From Flavobacteriales bacterium UBA5933 (GTDB lineage: Bacteria > Bacteroidota > Bacteroidia > Flavobacteriales > Weeksellaceae), in contig DJDD01000134.1 in the NCBI GenBank assembly GCA_002430925.1, forward strand, positions 27,708 through 42,199: 14,492 bases of DNA, in the 5' to 3' direction. Positions 1-6,314 of the stretch are shown here, one piece after another; positions within the stretch are counted from its first letter, which is position 1, and every line of letters begins with the position of its first letter. The notes beneath the pieces were generated by a model that ran no database searches, had not been told where the DNA came from, and was given only the letters and a program-made list of their open reading frames with translations. The translations under genes were made by a program, and so were the position numbers.

Positions 1-14
1 TAATCTCTTTTTTA

Positions 15-443
15 TTATTTAGCTATTTTTAATAATTCTTTTTCAGCAACAACTTTTCTTAAACCTGAACTAGAAAATCTATGATCTCTAGAGTTGTAGT
101 AAAGCTCAATGCCTTTTTCTTCGCAATATTTACGACCAGTAAAGTTGTGATCTTTATATTCAATTCCTAATATACGAACATCAATATCAAAAGATCGTAA
201 AACATCTTCTAAATCTTGTTCTGTAGCATAGGGAATAATTTCATCTACAAACTTACAACCTCTTAACTGTATATATCTTTCTACAACAGTTTGTGTAGGT
301 TTATTTTTTTCTGGTCTATCAAGTGTTGGATCTGTTTGTAAACCAACAATTAAATAGTCACATTTTTTTTTGGCATCTTCAAGCATTTTTACATGACCAG
401 CATGTAATAAATCAAATGCGCTAAAAGTTATTCCAATTTTCAT
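15..443 (-). CDS. TagD/RfaE-like nucleotidyltransferase (cytidylyl- or adenylyltransferase family)
   Basis: A 142-residue protein of the HxGH nucleotidyltransferase superfamily. Visible motifs are FDLLHAGH (residues 10-17, with His14 and His17 forming the nucleotide-binding HxGH signature), a central ERYIQLRGC segment, and RFSSSGLRK (122-130), which stands where TagD-type enzymes have their ISTT/RTxGISTT motif. The family transfers CMP or AMP to a phosphorylated sugar or polyol; the length fits glycerol-3-phosphate cytidylyltransferase relatives. The substrate cannot be read from the sequence. An in-frame ORF runs upstream to 554, but that extension lies inside the cupin gene and has no family similarity, so the ATG at 443 (protein MKIGITF) is chosen. 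It sits 28 bases after the cupin stop, probably in one operon. A role in making an activated surface-polysaccharide precursor is inference. Confidence 0.85.
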   Translation of the reverse strand: MKIGITFSAFDLLHAGHVKMLEDAKKKCDYLIVGLQTDPTLDRPEKNKPTQTVVERYIQLRGCKFVDEIIPYATEQDLEDVLRSFDIDVRILGIEYKDHNFTGRKYCEEKGIELYYNSRDHRFSSSGLRKVVAEKELLKIAK

Positions 444-471
444 AGTATAGTTTTTTAGTATTTTAGGGTTG

Positions 472-822
472 TTAATCGTTGCTATTACGATTATAATCAT
501 CTTCGATACGAATAATATCATCTTCACCAAAATACGTACCATATTGTACTTCAATGAAAATTAATGTATCCGTACCAATATTTTGAATACGATGTTTCGC
601 ATTTAAAGGGATTTGTACAACTTCACCTGCTTTAAATTTAATATCTTCTCCTTCAAGAGTAACTAAAGCTTCTCCTTGAACTATTGTCCATACTTCTGCA
701 CGATGTTCATGGTATTGGTAAGATAATCTTCCTCCTACTTTCACTTCAATTCTCTTCAACTTATATATATCAGTATCTTCTAATACATAATAAGAACCCC
801 AAGGTCTATTTCCTATTTCCAT
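472..822 (-). CDS. Cupin protein, mannose-6-phosphate isomerase type II-like
   Basis: A 116-residue single-domain cupin. It matches the C-terminal cupin of bifunctional mannose-1-phosphate guanylyltransferase/mannose-6-phosphate isomerases: RPWGSYYVLE at 6-15, then the metal-site segment YHEHRAEVW (37-45; His38, His40 and Glu43 likely ligands), VQGEALVTLEG (48-58), and PLNAKHRIQN (72-81) with the fourth likely ligand His77. In bifunctional enzymes this fold is preceded by a nucleotidyltransferase domain of about 350 residues; here it stands alone. It may isomerise a phosphosugar or only bind one; metal residues are intact, so activity is plausible. It is the first gene of a likely operon with the nucleotidyltransferase at 15-443. 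A large dyad lies 16 bases upstream of its ATG. Confidence 0.85.
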   Translation of the reverse strand: MEIGNRPWGSYYVLEDTDIYKLKRIEVKVGGRLSYQYHEHRAEVWTIVQGEALVTLEGEDIKFKAGEVVQIPLNAKHRIQNIGTDTLIFIEVQYGTYFGEDDIIRIEDDYNRNSND

Positions 823-838
823 ATTAATTGCAATTTAC

Positions 839-878
839 TGAATATTTACGTTATATATAATATTATAACGAATATTCA
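839..878. promoter_or_regulatory. 40-base imperfect dyad upstream of the cupin gene
   Basis: The arms are TGAATATT+TA+CGTTATA (839-855) and TATAACG+AATATTCA (864-878), separated by 8 bases. They match over 15 pairs apart from one two-base bulge (TA, 847-848). It begins 16 bases before the cupin ATG on the minus strand. There is no T-tract that would make it a good terminator, and the tRNA terminator lies separately at 904-937. It could be an operator or an mRNA leader hairpin; the function is inferred from position only. Confidence 0.45.
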
Positions 879-903
879 ATTAATAAATTGTGATTTTATT
901 TTA

Positions 904-937
904 AATAAAAAAACCTCAAACATTATGTTTGAGGTTT
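904..937 (-). terminator. Rho-independent terminator of tRNA-Phe
   Basis: Stem AAACCTCAAAC (911-921) pairs perfectly with GTTTGAGGTTT (927-937) around a 5-base loop. Read on the minus strand, it is followed by a T-rich tail (TTTTTTTATTT). It begins seven bases beyond the tRNA 3' end, so it ends that transcript and separates it from the cupin operon. Confidence 0.85.
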
Positions 938-943
938 TAGCAG

Positions 944-1016
944 TGGTGCCTCCAGGAATCGAACCAGGGACACAAGGATTTTCAGTCCTTTGCTCTACCA
1001 ACTGAGCTAAGGCACC
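944..1016 (-). tRNA. tRNA-Phe (anticodon GAA)
   Basis: A complete 73-base cloverleaf on the minus strand. Acceptor stem GGTGCCT pairs with AGGCACC and discriminator A follows; D arm GCTC-AGTTGGTA-GAGC; anticodon stem AAGGA/TCCTT with loop CTGAAAA, giving anticodon GAA; variable loop GTGTC; T arm CCTGG-TTCGATT-CCTGG. The 3' CCA is not encoded (the next bases are CTG), so it must be added after transcription. Transcribed alone from the promoter at 1032-1064 and stopped by the hairpin at 904-937. Confidence 0.98.
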
Positions 1017-1031
1017 GCCTTAATTGGATTG

Positions 1032-1064
1032 CAAATATAAGGTGATATTTAAATAATTTCCAAA
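1032..1064 (-). promoter_or_regulatory. Bacteroidota-type promoter of tRNA-Phe
   Basis: On the minus strand TTTG (1064-1061) is followed 21 bases later by TATATTTG (1039-1032). This is a full match to the -33 TTG / -7 TAnnTTTG pattern described for Bacteroidota primary-sigma promoters. A start near 1026 would leave a short leader before the tRNA 5' end at 1016. It is the clearest promoter in the window. Confidence 0.75.
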
Positions 1065-1162
1065 TGTTTTTTAAAGTTTTTTTATTAAAAAAAACAATTA
1101 AAATATATAGTACTGTATTTTAATAACTTATCTTCTATTTTTTTACTAAAATATTTTATTCT

Positions 1163-1170
1163 TATTTTTG
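1163..1170 (+). promoter_or_regulatory. Possible -7 element for the Lrp-family gene
   Basis: TATTTTTG matches TAnnTTTG and lies 26 bases before the ATG at 1197. No TTG is seen at the expected -33 distance, and the surroundings are so AT-rich that a chance match is possible. Confidence 0.25.
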
Positions 1171-1196
1171 ATTTATTAAAAAATGATTTTAATTAA

Positions 1197-1658
1197 ATGG
1201 AAACATTAGATAATATAGACTTACAGCTTTTAAGAATTCTACAAAAAGATTCTAAATTGACTGTAAAAAAAATTGCTGAAATGGTTAATTTATCTCCATC
1301 TCCAGTTTTTGAGAGAATTAAAAGATTAGAGCAGCAAGATTATATCAAAAATTATAGAGCTGTATTAGATGCTGAGAAGCTTAATAAAGGATTTATTGTT
1401 TTTTGTAATATAAAATTAAAACAACATGATAGAAATATTGGAAATAAATTAGTTGAAGACATTATGTCGATCGACGAAGTTGTAGAATGTTATAATATAT
1501 CAGGAGAATATGATTTTATCTTAAAAGTACAAGTTTTAGATATGAAACATTATCAAGATTTTGTTTTTAATAAATTAGGAGGTCTAGAAAGTATTGGTAG
1601 TACTCATAGTTCCTTTGTAATGGCTGAAATAAAAAACACTTACGGAATAAATTTCTAA
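1197..1658 (+). CDS. Lrp/AsnC family transcriptional regulator
   Basis: A 153-residue protein, the usual length for the family. The N-terminal winged helix-turn-helix covers about residues 4-60: LDNIDLQLLRILQKDSK opens as in Lrp/AsnC proteins, and the recognition part is LTVKKIAEMVNLSPSPVFER (21-40). The C-terminal RAM/AsnC ligand-binding domain runs from about 65 to 148, with the conserved turn SGEYDF at 102-107 where effector amino acids usually contact the oligomer. Such proteins form dimers and octamers and commonly control amino-acid metabolism and their own gene. It stands alone; no amino-acid gene is next to it, so the targets cannot be guessed. It ends in a bidirectional terminator shared with the convergent gene. 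Confidence 0.93.
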   Translation: METLDNIDLQLLRILQKDSKLTVKKIAEMVNLSPSPVFERIKRLEQQDYIKNYRAVLDAEKLNKGFIVFCNIKLKQHDRNIGNKLVEDIMSIDEVVECYNISGEYDFILKVQVLDMKHYQDFVFNKLGGLESIGSTHSSFVMAEIKNTYGINF

Positions 1659-1660
1659 TT

Positions 1661-1696
1661 AAAAAGACCATTAGATTGTTTTCTAATGGTCTTTTT
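1661..1696. terminator. Bidirectional terminator between convergent genes
   Basis: Perfect 15-base arms AAAAAGACCATTAGA (1661-1675) and TCTAATGGTCTTTTT (1682-1696) flank a six-base loop. A/T runs on both sides make it work in both directions. It starts 2 bases after the Lrp-family stop and lies 16 bases beyond the stop of the minus-strand gene at 1713. Confidence 0.9.
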
Positions 1697-1712
1697 TAAT
1701 TTTTTACTAAAA

Positions 1713-2408
1713 TTAAGAATTTTCTTTTGCTAATCTTTCCATTGCTTTTTCATGGGCTGACTTTACATCATTCTTAATTTTTTTATCTTGAGTTGATTTT
1801 CTAATTTTTTCAGCATGATAGGCTAGGTCGTCTAAAGTCATTTTATAACTAATATAAAACCCTCTATTATATCTCGAATAGGATGATAAACCCCAATTTG
1901 CAATTAATTGATTTTTTATCTTTTTTGTTTGATATTCATTCAAATATCGTTGTAATTTAGGTGATAATTCTTCTTTAGTTATTGATTTTACTGAACCATC
2001 CATTCTACTAAACCAATATTTGTTATCTAGTTTAATATATGATTTAGCGCCTAAAATACTTTTAAATGCTAGATCACCTAATAAAAGTACTTTTTCGAAT
2101 TCTGTTTTTTCATTATTCATGTAGTCCCAATACATTTCTGATGTCATACCTACCATTGGGCTTTTATTAACCGTAGAATCATATAATTCTTTTCCATTTT
2201 GATAAGCAGCTGCGACATTTTTAAATTCAATTCCAAAGTCTTCACATGCTTTCTGGTATCCAGTAAATGATCCAGAATATTTTTCAAAGTTATCTATAAA
2301 AACTCTATAAATACAATAATGTGATATATTAATTAAAGCTTTTTTAGAATCGTCTAAAAATTCTTTAATTAATTGAATCGGAAAATTATAATATTCGTAC
2401 GAACTCAT
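1713..2408 (-). CDS. Hypothetical protein, 231 residues, cytoplasmic
   Basis: I do not recognise a family. The protein has no signal peptide and no membrane segment. It opens with MSSYEYYNFPIQLIKEF, looks mainly alpha-helical, is rich in Tyr and Lys, and has two cysteines in its first 60 residues. The last 35 residues or so (AEKIRKSTQDKKIKN onward) form a highly charged helix that could be a coiled coil or nucleic-acid contact. The ATG at 2406-2408 is the only sensible start; no good promoter consensus is seen upstream. It is a single gene, convergent with the Lrp-family regulator and separated from the secreted operon at 2583-6065 by a terminator. Composition is like its neighbours, so there is no sign of recent transfer beyond its orphan status. 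Confidence 0.75.
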   Translation of the reverse strand: MSSYEYYNFPIQLIKEFLDDSKKALINISHYCIYRVFIDNFEKYSGSFTGYQKACEDFGIEFKNVAAAYQNGKELYDSTVNKSPMVGMTSEMYWDYMNNEKTEFEKVLLLGDLAFKSILGAKSYIKLDNKYWFSRMDGSVKSITKEELSPKLQRYLNEYQTKKIKNQLIANWGLSSYSRYNRGFYISYKMTLDDLAYHAEKIRKSTQDKKIKNDVKSAHEKAMERLAKENS

Positions 2409-2476
2409 AACAATTGATTGTTCTAAGGTGATGTTAATTTTACCGACTAATATAAGATAGTTTTAATAAAGTAAAA

Positions 2477-2496
2477 AATCTTAAATAATTAAGATT
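2477..2496. promoter_or_regulatory. Short palindrome upstream of the 231-residue gene
   Basis: AATCTTAA (2477-2484) and TTAAGATT (2489-2496) form a perfect 8-base inverted repeat with a 4-base spacer, about 70 bases before the ATG at 2408. It could be an operator; in DNA this AT-rich a chance match is possible. Confidence 0.25.
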
Positions 2497-2529
2497 AAAG
2501 TTTTAGTTTAAAAAAGAATAAAAATCATA

Positions 2530-2568
2530 AAAAAAGAGGTTTAAAAATTATTTTCAAACCTCTTTTTT
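2530..2568 (-). terminator. Terminator of the secreted-protein operon
   Basis: AAAAAAGAGGTTT (2530-2542) pairs perfectly with AAACCTCTTTTTT (2556-2568) around an AT-rich 13-base loop, giving a GAGGTTT stem with a U-rich tail on the minus strand. It lies just past the stop at 2583, so it closes the 6065-to-2583 transcription unit. Confidence 0.85.
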
Positions 2569-2582
2569 CTATTATTTAATAA

Positions 2583-3128
2583 TTATTTCCAAAAATTCCA
2601 AACTTTGCCATCAAATATAGCAATTGAATTTCTTACAGAATCATAACACATCATTCCAGGATAAGGACTTTTTACATTTTTTTCAGGTGTATCTATATAA
2701 GGTAAAACCATAGCTTTATCTTCAGATTCTAATACAAGAACTCCTTTTGCATTACTAGATTCTGCACCAATGATAACTCCTGTTCCAATTTCATTAGAAG
2801 TGTTGTTTAAATTCATATTAGAAATAGAAGAATTATCTCCAGAATCAGATAAATCAATCCAAGAACCATTTTCATACATTTTTACTTTTGAATCTGTTTG
2901 ATCAAAAATAAATGTACCTCCGTTATTTGTAGCATCTAAGTCAGTTGGTGTTGTTGTTACAGCTGGTAATATGATTCCATTCGTATTTTTTACATTTTTA
3001 AAATCAAAAATAGTACTAGCTCCTTCTGATTTTTCTTTGCCTATTGATACTTGACCATAGGAGATAGAGAATGAACTTATTAATAGAGTGCTATATATTA
3101 TTTTTTTCATTTTTTTCATTTTTTTCAT
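2583..3128 (-). CDS. Secreted protein with two copies of a Bacteroidota surface-protein module
   Basis: A 181-residue exported protein. The signal peptide is MKKMKKMKKIIYSTLLISSF then SISYG|Q, with likely cleavage before Gln26. The mature part holds two related units. Unit 1, about 37-94, has NGIILPAV, then GGTFIFDQTDSKVKMYENGSWIDLS. Unit 2, about 124-180, has KGVLVLES, KAMVLPYI, PYPGMMCYD and IAIFDGKVWNFW. Unit 2 aligns well with the C-terminus of the 781-residue protein encoded just upstream (IPNGFIALES, EPKPGMVIYD, VKLYNGTSWNC). The function of this module is not known to me; its place at the end of surface proteins suggests an envelope or adhesion role. The start is ambiguous: three in-frame ATGs lie 9 bases apart in a tandem repeat. 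The first, at 3128, is 3 bases after the upstream stop, so translational coupling is likely. Confidence 0.85.
   Translation of the reverse strand: MKKMKKMKKIIYSTLLISSFSISYGQVSIGKEKSEGASTIFDFKNVKNTNGIILPAVTTTPTDLDATNNGGTFIFDQTDSKVKMYENGSWIDLSDSGDNSSISNMNLNNTSNEIGTGVIIGAESSNAKGVLVLESEDKAMVLPYIDTPEKNVKSPYPGMMCYDSVRNSIAIFDGKVWNFWK
3102..3128 (-). repeat. Three tandem 9-base repeats forming the start of a CDS
   Basis: Three exact copies of TTTTTTCAT on the plus strand read ATGAAAAAA three times on the minus strand, giving MKKMKKMKK. Each unit carries its own start codon, and copy-number slippage would keep the frame. It changes only the positively charged front end of the signal peptide and the number of initiation codons. 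Confidence 0.85.
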
Positions 3129-3131
3129 TTT

Positions 3132-5477
3132 TTAGTTATTACAAGTTTTTTTGATACAATTCCAGCTAGTTCCGTTGTATAATTTTACACAAAGGTCAGT
3201 TTTATCATAAATAACCATTCCTGGTTTAGGTTCTGTTATTTTAGAAGAACTTGTAACTCTTGTAATAACAAAGCCCTTTTGAGATGATTCTAATGCAATA
3301 AAACCATTAGGAATTGTAGTAGGCCAATTGTTTAATTTTTTAGCTTTTGTAGAAACTCCAATATTTGTAAATGAATCAGCAATTTCTGTATTAGGTTCTT
3401 TTGTACATGTACATGGAACAACTTTTAATCCAGATCCGTATCCATCCATAATGGTTGTTCTATCAACAAGTTGTGTTGCTATAATTTCATTTTGTTTATC
3501 GCTATACCAACTAATTGTGTTGAATGTATTATTAAAAATCTCTAGCTCTTCTAAAATTATTGATGTAGATGTTCTTTTCCCGTATATTTTTATATTACCA
3601 TCTCCATCAATAATTACACGAATAATAGGAGTAGAGCTTGCATTAGTAGCTTTTGTTGTGCTAACCGATGTTTTGTTGCTATAAAGAGTATAGATTGCAG
3701 GTACAGTTCCATCTCCCCATTTAGCTCCGTCGCTTTTAAATCTTATATTTTGAACTAAACCTTGAGTTCCTTGAAATTGTATTTCATTTTCAGCTAACTT
3801 AGTCCCGTTAATCTGAAGATTGAAAGAATTATCTAATTCATATATATCAAACTGAAAACCATAATCAGCAGCAGGCATATTAAATGTGTGAGAAACAATA
3901 GTTCCTTTTGGTTTTGAACCGTTTGGATAGTTCATAGAAAATGTACTTCCATTTACTTCTTCCGTACATGAATTTTCAGGAATAGAATTTTCATCAATAG
4001 TTACATAAACTTTTTCTTTATTTGATTTATTACCACTATTGTCAGTAAAATAGTACTCAATAGAAGTAGCTGTACCAGTAAAGTTAGAATCAGGTGTAAA
4101 TATTAATTGTTTATTTGTTGAGTCAACAGACCAAACGCCTTCTCCTTCTATTGTTAAAGGTCCGCTTGTTTGTTGTAAGGTATACGGATTGATTAAAGTA
4201 ATTGATTTTACATTACTCTTATTAATCTGTGTACCAGTAGAATTTTGGTCATTAGTTAATACATCTATAGATACTGCCTTTCCTTTTGTACCATTTACTT
4301 CATCAGAATTTGCTACAAGATTTCCTTTATATGTAATAGATACTTTTCCTGCGTTAGAGCTACCATTACTTGAGTTGTCAGTTACTCTATAATATATAGG
4401 TGTAGGATTTCCTGTAAAGCTAGTTAAAGGTGCAAATGTTGTATTACCATAATTACCTGAGTCTACATTTATAGTCCATGTTCCTTCATTTGGTACTGTT
4501 ATCACGTATGGAGCAGCATCATAATATCTTATTCCTATCGAAGAACCAATAGGAACTAGAGGTTTGAAAGATGAATTAGCAAATGTAGGTTTCATTTTAT
4601 TATCAGATAATAAATCATTATTGAAAATATTTAATGTAACTGAATTACCTTTAGTGTTTTCCAAGCTTTCATCATCATTTGCTGTAGGTTCAGCAATATT
4701 ACATTGTATTTGAGTTGCTGTATTGATGTTTACACTTGATGGAAGAGCATCATATTCTTCAACTAGTATATCATCTATAGCAAAATCATTTCCAGTATCA
4801 GCAGCATTAGCACTTTGTATTGCGAAAGAAAAATTTTGTTGATAACATGAATTGCTAGCTAAATAAAACCAGTATGTTTGTTCTTGCCAATTATTAAAAC
4901 CGTTACTAAAAGAAGGACTTTCCTTTAATGCTACTGTTGTATTGCCTGATGGAGAAATAACTCTGTGATTTATTTTTACAGTTCCGTTTTCAACAAATAA
5001 TTTATAAGTTAATTTATAATATTTTCCTGAAGTAAGTATTGAATTCCCCACAACAATATTTGCAAATGTTGTCCCTGCATTAATTATTAATGCTCCACCA
5101 TTGCTATTTTGTCCTGTAGTTGCGTCTCCTTTAGATTCTAATTTGGTCCATATTTTATAACTCGGAGTATAATTGATCGAAGTATATATGTACTTAGGAC
5201 CAACAACTGCATAAAAGTTATTGTCAATATTTTTTGCTTCAGGCCATGAATTATCACTTTTTAAATTAGAAGCATTTGGGTCTGCAAAAATAAAGGTATT
5301 ATAATCAGTCCCCATTAAAGGAAATACTTTTCTAACAGCTGAATTATCAGTTGGTTTAGTTAAACTTGTAGGAGGTACTCCGAAATTTTCCTGAAATAAT
5401 ATCCTTGAAGTTTGGGCGTTTACAGTCATAACCAAAGTTGTCAATACTGTGGTTACTAATGTTTTAAAATTGATCAT
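3132..5477 (-). CDS. Large secreted surface protein with CshA-type fibril repeats
   Basis: A 781-residue exported protein. The signal peptide is residues 1-21 (VNA|Q). About 22-245 resembles a jelly-roll binding domain, ending in the typical NDFAIDDILVEE (230-241). Two CshA-type repeats follow, about 264-383 and 387-494. Each opens with ANDDE or ANSDE and an NDL/VLTND turn, and closes with TFAPLTSFTGNPTP...YRVTDN or IFTPDSNFTGTATS...YFTDNSGN. About 504-690 is a beta-rich region I cannot name. The last 60 residues (IPNGFIALES, KPGMVIYD, LYNGTSWNC) are a module shared with the 181-residue protein downstream. Cysteines near the end (689, 691, 763, 774, 779) could form disulphides. No lipobox and no obvious type IX secretion C-terminal domain are seen. 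CshA repeats build adhesive fibrils in streptococci, so an adhesin role is likely but inferred. Middle gene of a three-gene secreted operon. Confidence 0.85.
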   Translation of the reverse strand: MINFKTLVTTVLTTLVMTVNAQTSRILFQENFGVPPTSLTKPTDNSAVRKVFPLMGTDYNTFIFADPNASNLKSDNSWPEAKNIDNNFYAVVGPKYIYTSINYTPSYKIWTKLESKGDATTGQNSNGGALIINAGTTFANIVVGNSILTSGKYYKLTYKLFVENGTVKINHRVISPSGNTTVALKESPSFSNGFNNWQEQTYWFYLASNSCYQQNFSFAIQSANAADTGNDFAIDDILVEEYDALPSSVNINTATQIQCNIAEPTANDDESLENTKGNSVTLNIFNNDLLSDNKMKPTFANSSFKPLVPIGSSIGIRYYDAAPYVITVPNEGTWTINVDSGNYGNTTFAPLTSFTGNPTPIYYRVTDNSSNGSSNAGKVSITYKGNLVANSDEVNGTKGKAVSIDVLTNDQNSTGTQINKSNVKSITLINPYTLQQTSGPLTIEGEGVWSVDSTNKQLIFTPDSNFTGTATSIEYYFTDNSGNKSNKEKVYVTIDENSIPENSCTEEVNGSTFSMNYPNGSKPKGTIVSHTFNMPAADYGFQFDIYELDNSFNLQINGTKLAENEIQFQGTQGLVQNIRFKSDGAKWGDGTVPAIYTLYSNKTSVSTTKATNASSTPIIRVIIDGDGNIKIYGKRTSTSIILEELEIFNNTFNTISWYSDKQNEIIATQLVDRTTIMDGYGSGLKVVPCTCTKEPNTEIADSFTNIGVSTKAKKLNNWPTTIPNGFIALESSQKGFVITRVTSSSKITEPKPGMVIYDKTDLCVKLYNGTSWNCIKKTCNN

Positions 5478-5534
5478 TATTTTATACTATATTAATTAAT
5501 AAAAATGTCATATAGTAGTTGTTTGGTAGGTATT

Positions 5535-6065
5535 TTATATAAGTGATTTATTATGAGTAAGTGGTCTAGAAAAACTACGTCTAATATAAAATTTATCTAT
5601 GTATTTCTCTTGATACAAAAAATAGTTATTTTTTATATTTTCAGTGTATTCAAATGGTTTTTTGTATGAAATTTCGTTACTTTTTATATTAGATTTTATT
5701 TTATTGTAACTAATTTGTATTGCTACATTCTTTTTAGAATCTAAAATAGAAATTGAATTAGGTAAATTATTTTTAGAAATAAAAATTTTAAAAGTTGGTT
5801 TTGTCTGTTTTTTAATTTGCTTAACAACTTCTACTTTTTTCTTTATTTTAGAAATATTTTTTTTAGTATCTTTTTTCTTTATAGTTATTTTTTTTGTGGG
5901 AGAAATTTTTACAACTTTATTTATAAAATTTGTTTTTGTACCCTCAATTATAAATATTTTAGTATTACCAGTAATGTATACAGAATCTTTTGAATAACCA
6001 AAAGTTATAGTATGATAAATAATAAATACAATAAATGTAAATAAAAATTTAATAGTCTTCTTCAT
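5535..6065 (-). CDS. Lysine-rich exported protein of unknown function
   Basis: A 176-residue protein with a clear export signal (MKKTIKFLFTFIVFIIYHTI, then TFG; cleavage near residue 23), so it is likely periplasmic or surface exposed. After an initial beta-type stretch (SVYITGNTKIFIIEG, 28-42) comes a very basic, lysine-dominated segment at about 56-93. The C-terminal part is rich in Lys, Asn, Tyr and Arg and ends RRSFSRPLTHNKSLI. I recognise no family. It is the first gene of the operon: the stop is 57 bases before the ATG of the 781-residue protein, with no convincing promoter between them. The basic stretch might bind negatively charged surface polymer, DNA or cell-wall material; this is a guess from composition. 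It could also be an assembly partner of the adhesin behind it. Confidence 0.75.
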   Translation of the reverse strand: MKKTIKFLFTFIVFIIYHTITFGYSKDSVYITGNTKIFIIEGTKTNFINKVVKISPTKKITIKKKDTKKNISKIKKKVEVVKQIKKQTKPTFKIFISKNNLPNSISILDSKKNVAIQISYNKIKSNIKSNEISYKKPFEYTENIKNNYFLYQEKYIDKFYIRRSFSRPLTHNKSLI

Positions 6066-6117
6066 TAATCTCTCTTAGGCTTGTCTTTAAAAAGTAAAAG
6101 TTTTTTAAAAACGGATG

Positions 6118-6125
6118 CAAATGTA
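6118..6125 (-). promoter_or_regulatory. Possible -7 element of the secreted operon
   Basis: The minus strand reads TACATTTG (6125-6118), an exact TAnnTTTG match, giving a leader of roughly 45 bases before the ATG at 6065. No TTG occurs at the right distance upstream, so the call rests on one element. Confidence 0.4.
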
Positions 6126-6152
6126 AGGTATATGTTTTATTAAAAAAAATGA

Positions 6153-6198
6153 TTAATGTTTGTTTTTCAGTTAGTTGTTAAAATTAACGTTTGTTTTT
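6153..6198. repeat. Direct repeat TTAAyGTTTGTTTTT, 31 bases apart
   Basis: TTAATGTTTGTTTTT (6153-6167) and TTAACGTTTGTTTTT (6184-6198) differ at one position. The centre spacing of 31 bases is about three helical turns, which would put two bound proteins on the same DNA face. The low complexity of the second half weakens the case. Confidence 0.35.
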
Positions 6199-6286
6199 TT
6201 TAATAAATTACTTTGGCATAAATTTTGTTAAATGATATAATGTATAAAATTTAGTAGAGTAAATTTTGTCCTCATGTGTTAATTTT

Positions 6287-6314
6287 AAGCCTGTTTTATT
6301 TAGCAGGCTTTTTT
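6287..6314 (+). terminator. Orphan rho-independent terminator
   Basis: AAGCCTG (6287-6293) pairs with CAGGCTT (6304-6310) around a 10-base loop, and the T-run continues to 6314. The T-tract is on the plus strand only. The nearest plus-strand gene upstream ends at 1658 and has its own terminator, so this one must end an unannotated short transcript or act within a poxB leader. Confidence 0.7.

Noticed and set aside
444..554. N-terminal extension of the nucleotidyltransferase by 37 codons
   Set aside because: It overlaps the cupin coding region in another frame and shows no family similarity; the conserved protein begins at MKIGITF.
3328..3684. Plus-strand ORF of 118 codons
   Set aside because: Antisense shadow of the CshA-repeat gene; hydrophobic composition is what the reverse of Thr/Ser/Asn codons gives, and no start signals are present.
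4189..4392. Plus-strand ORF of 67 codons
   Set aside because: Also antisense to the CshA-repeat gene, with no independent support.
5478..5534. Separate promoter for the 781-residue gene
   Set aside because: No TTG/TAnnTTTG pair is present in the 57-base gap; operon read-through is simpler.
6149..6181. Ten-codon ORF as a possible leader peptide before the orphan terminator
   Set aside because: More than 100 bases from the hairpin, no run of one regulatory amino acid, and no conserved initiation context.
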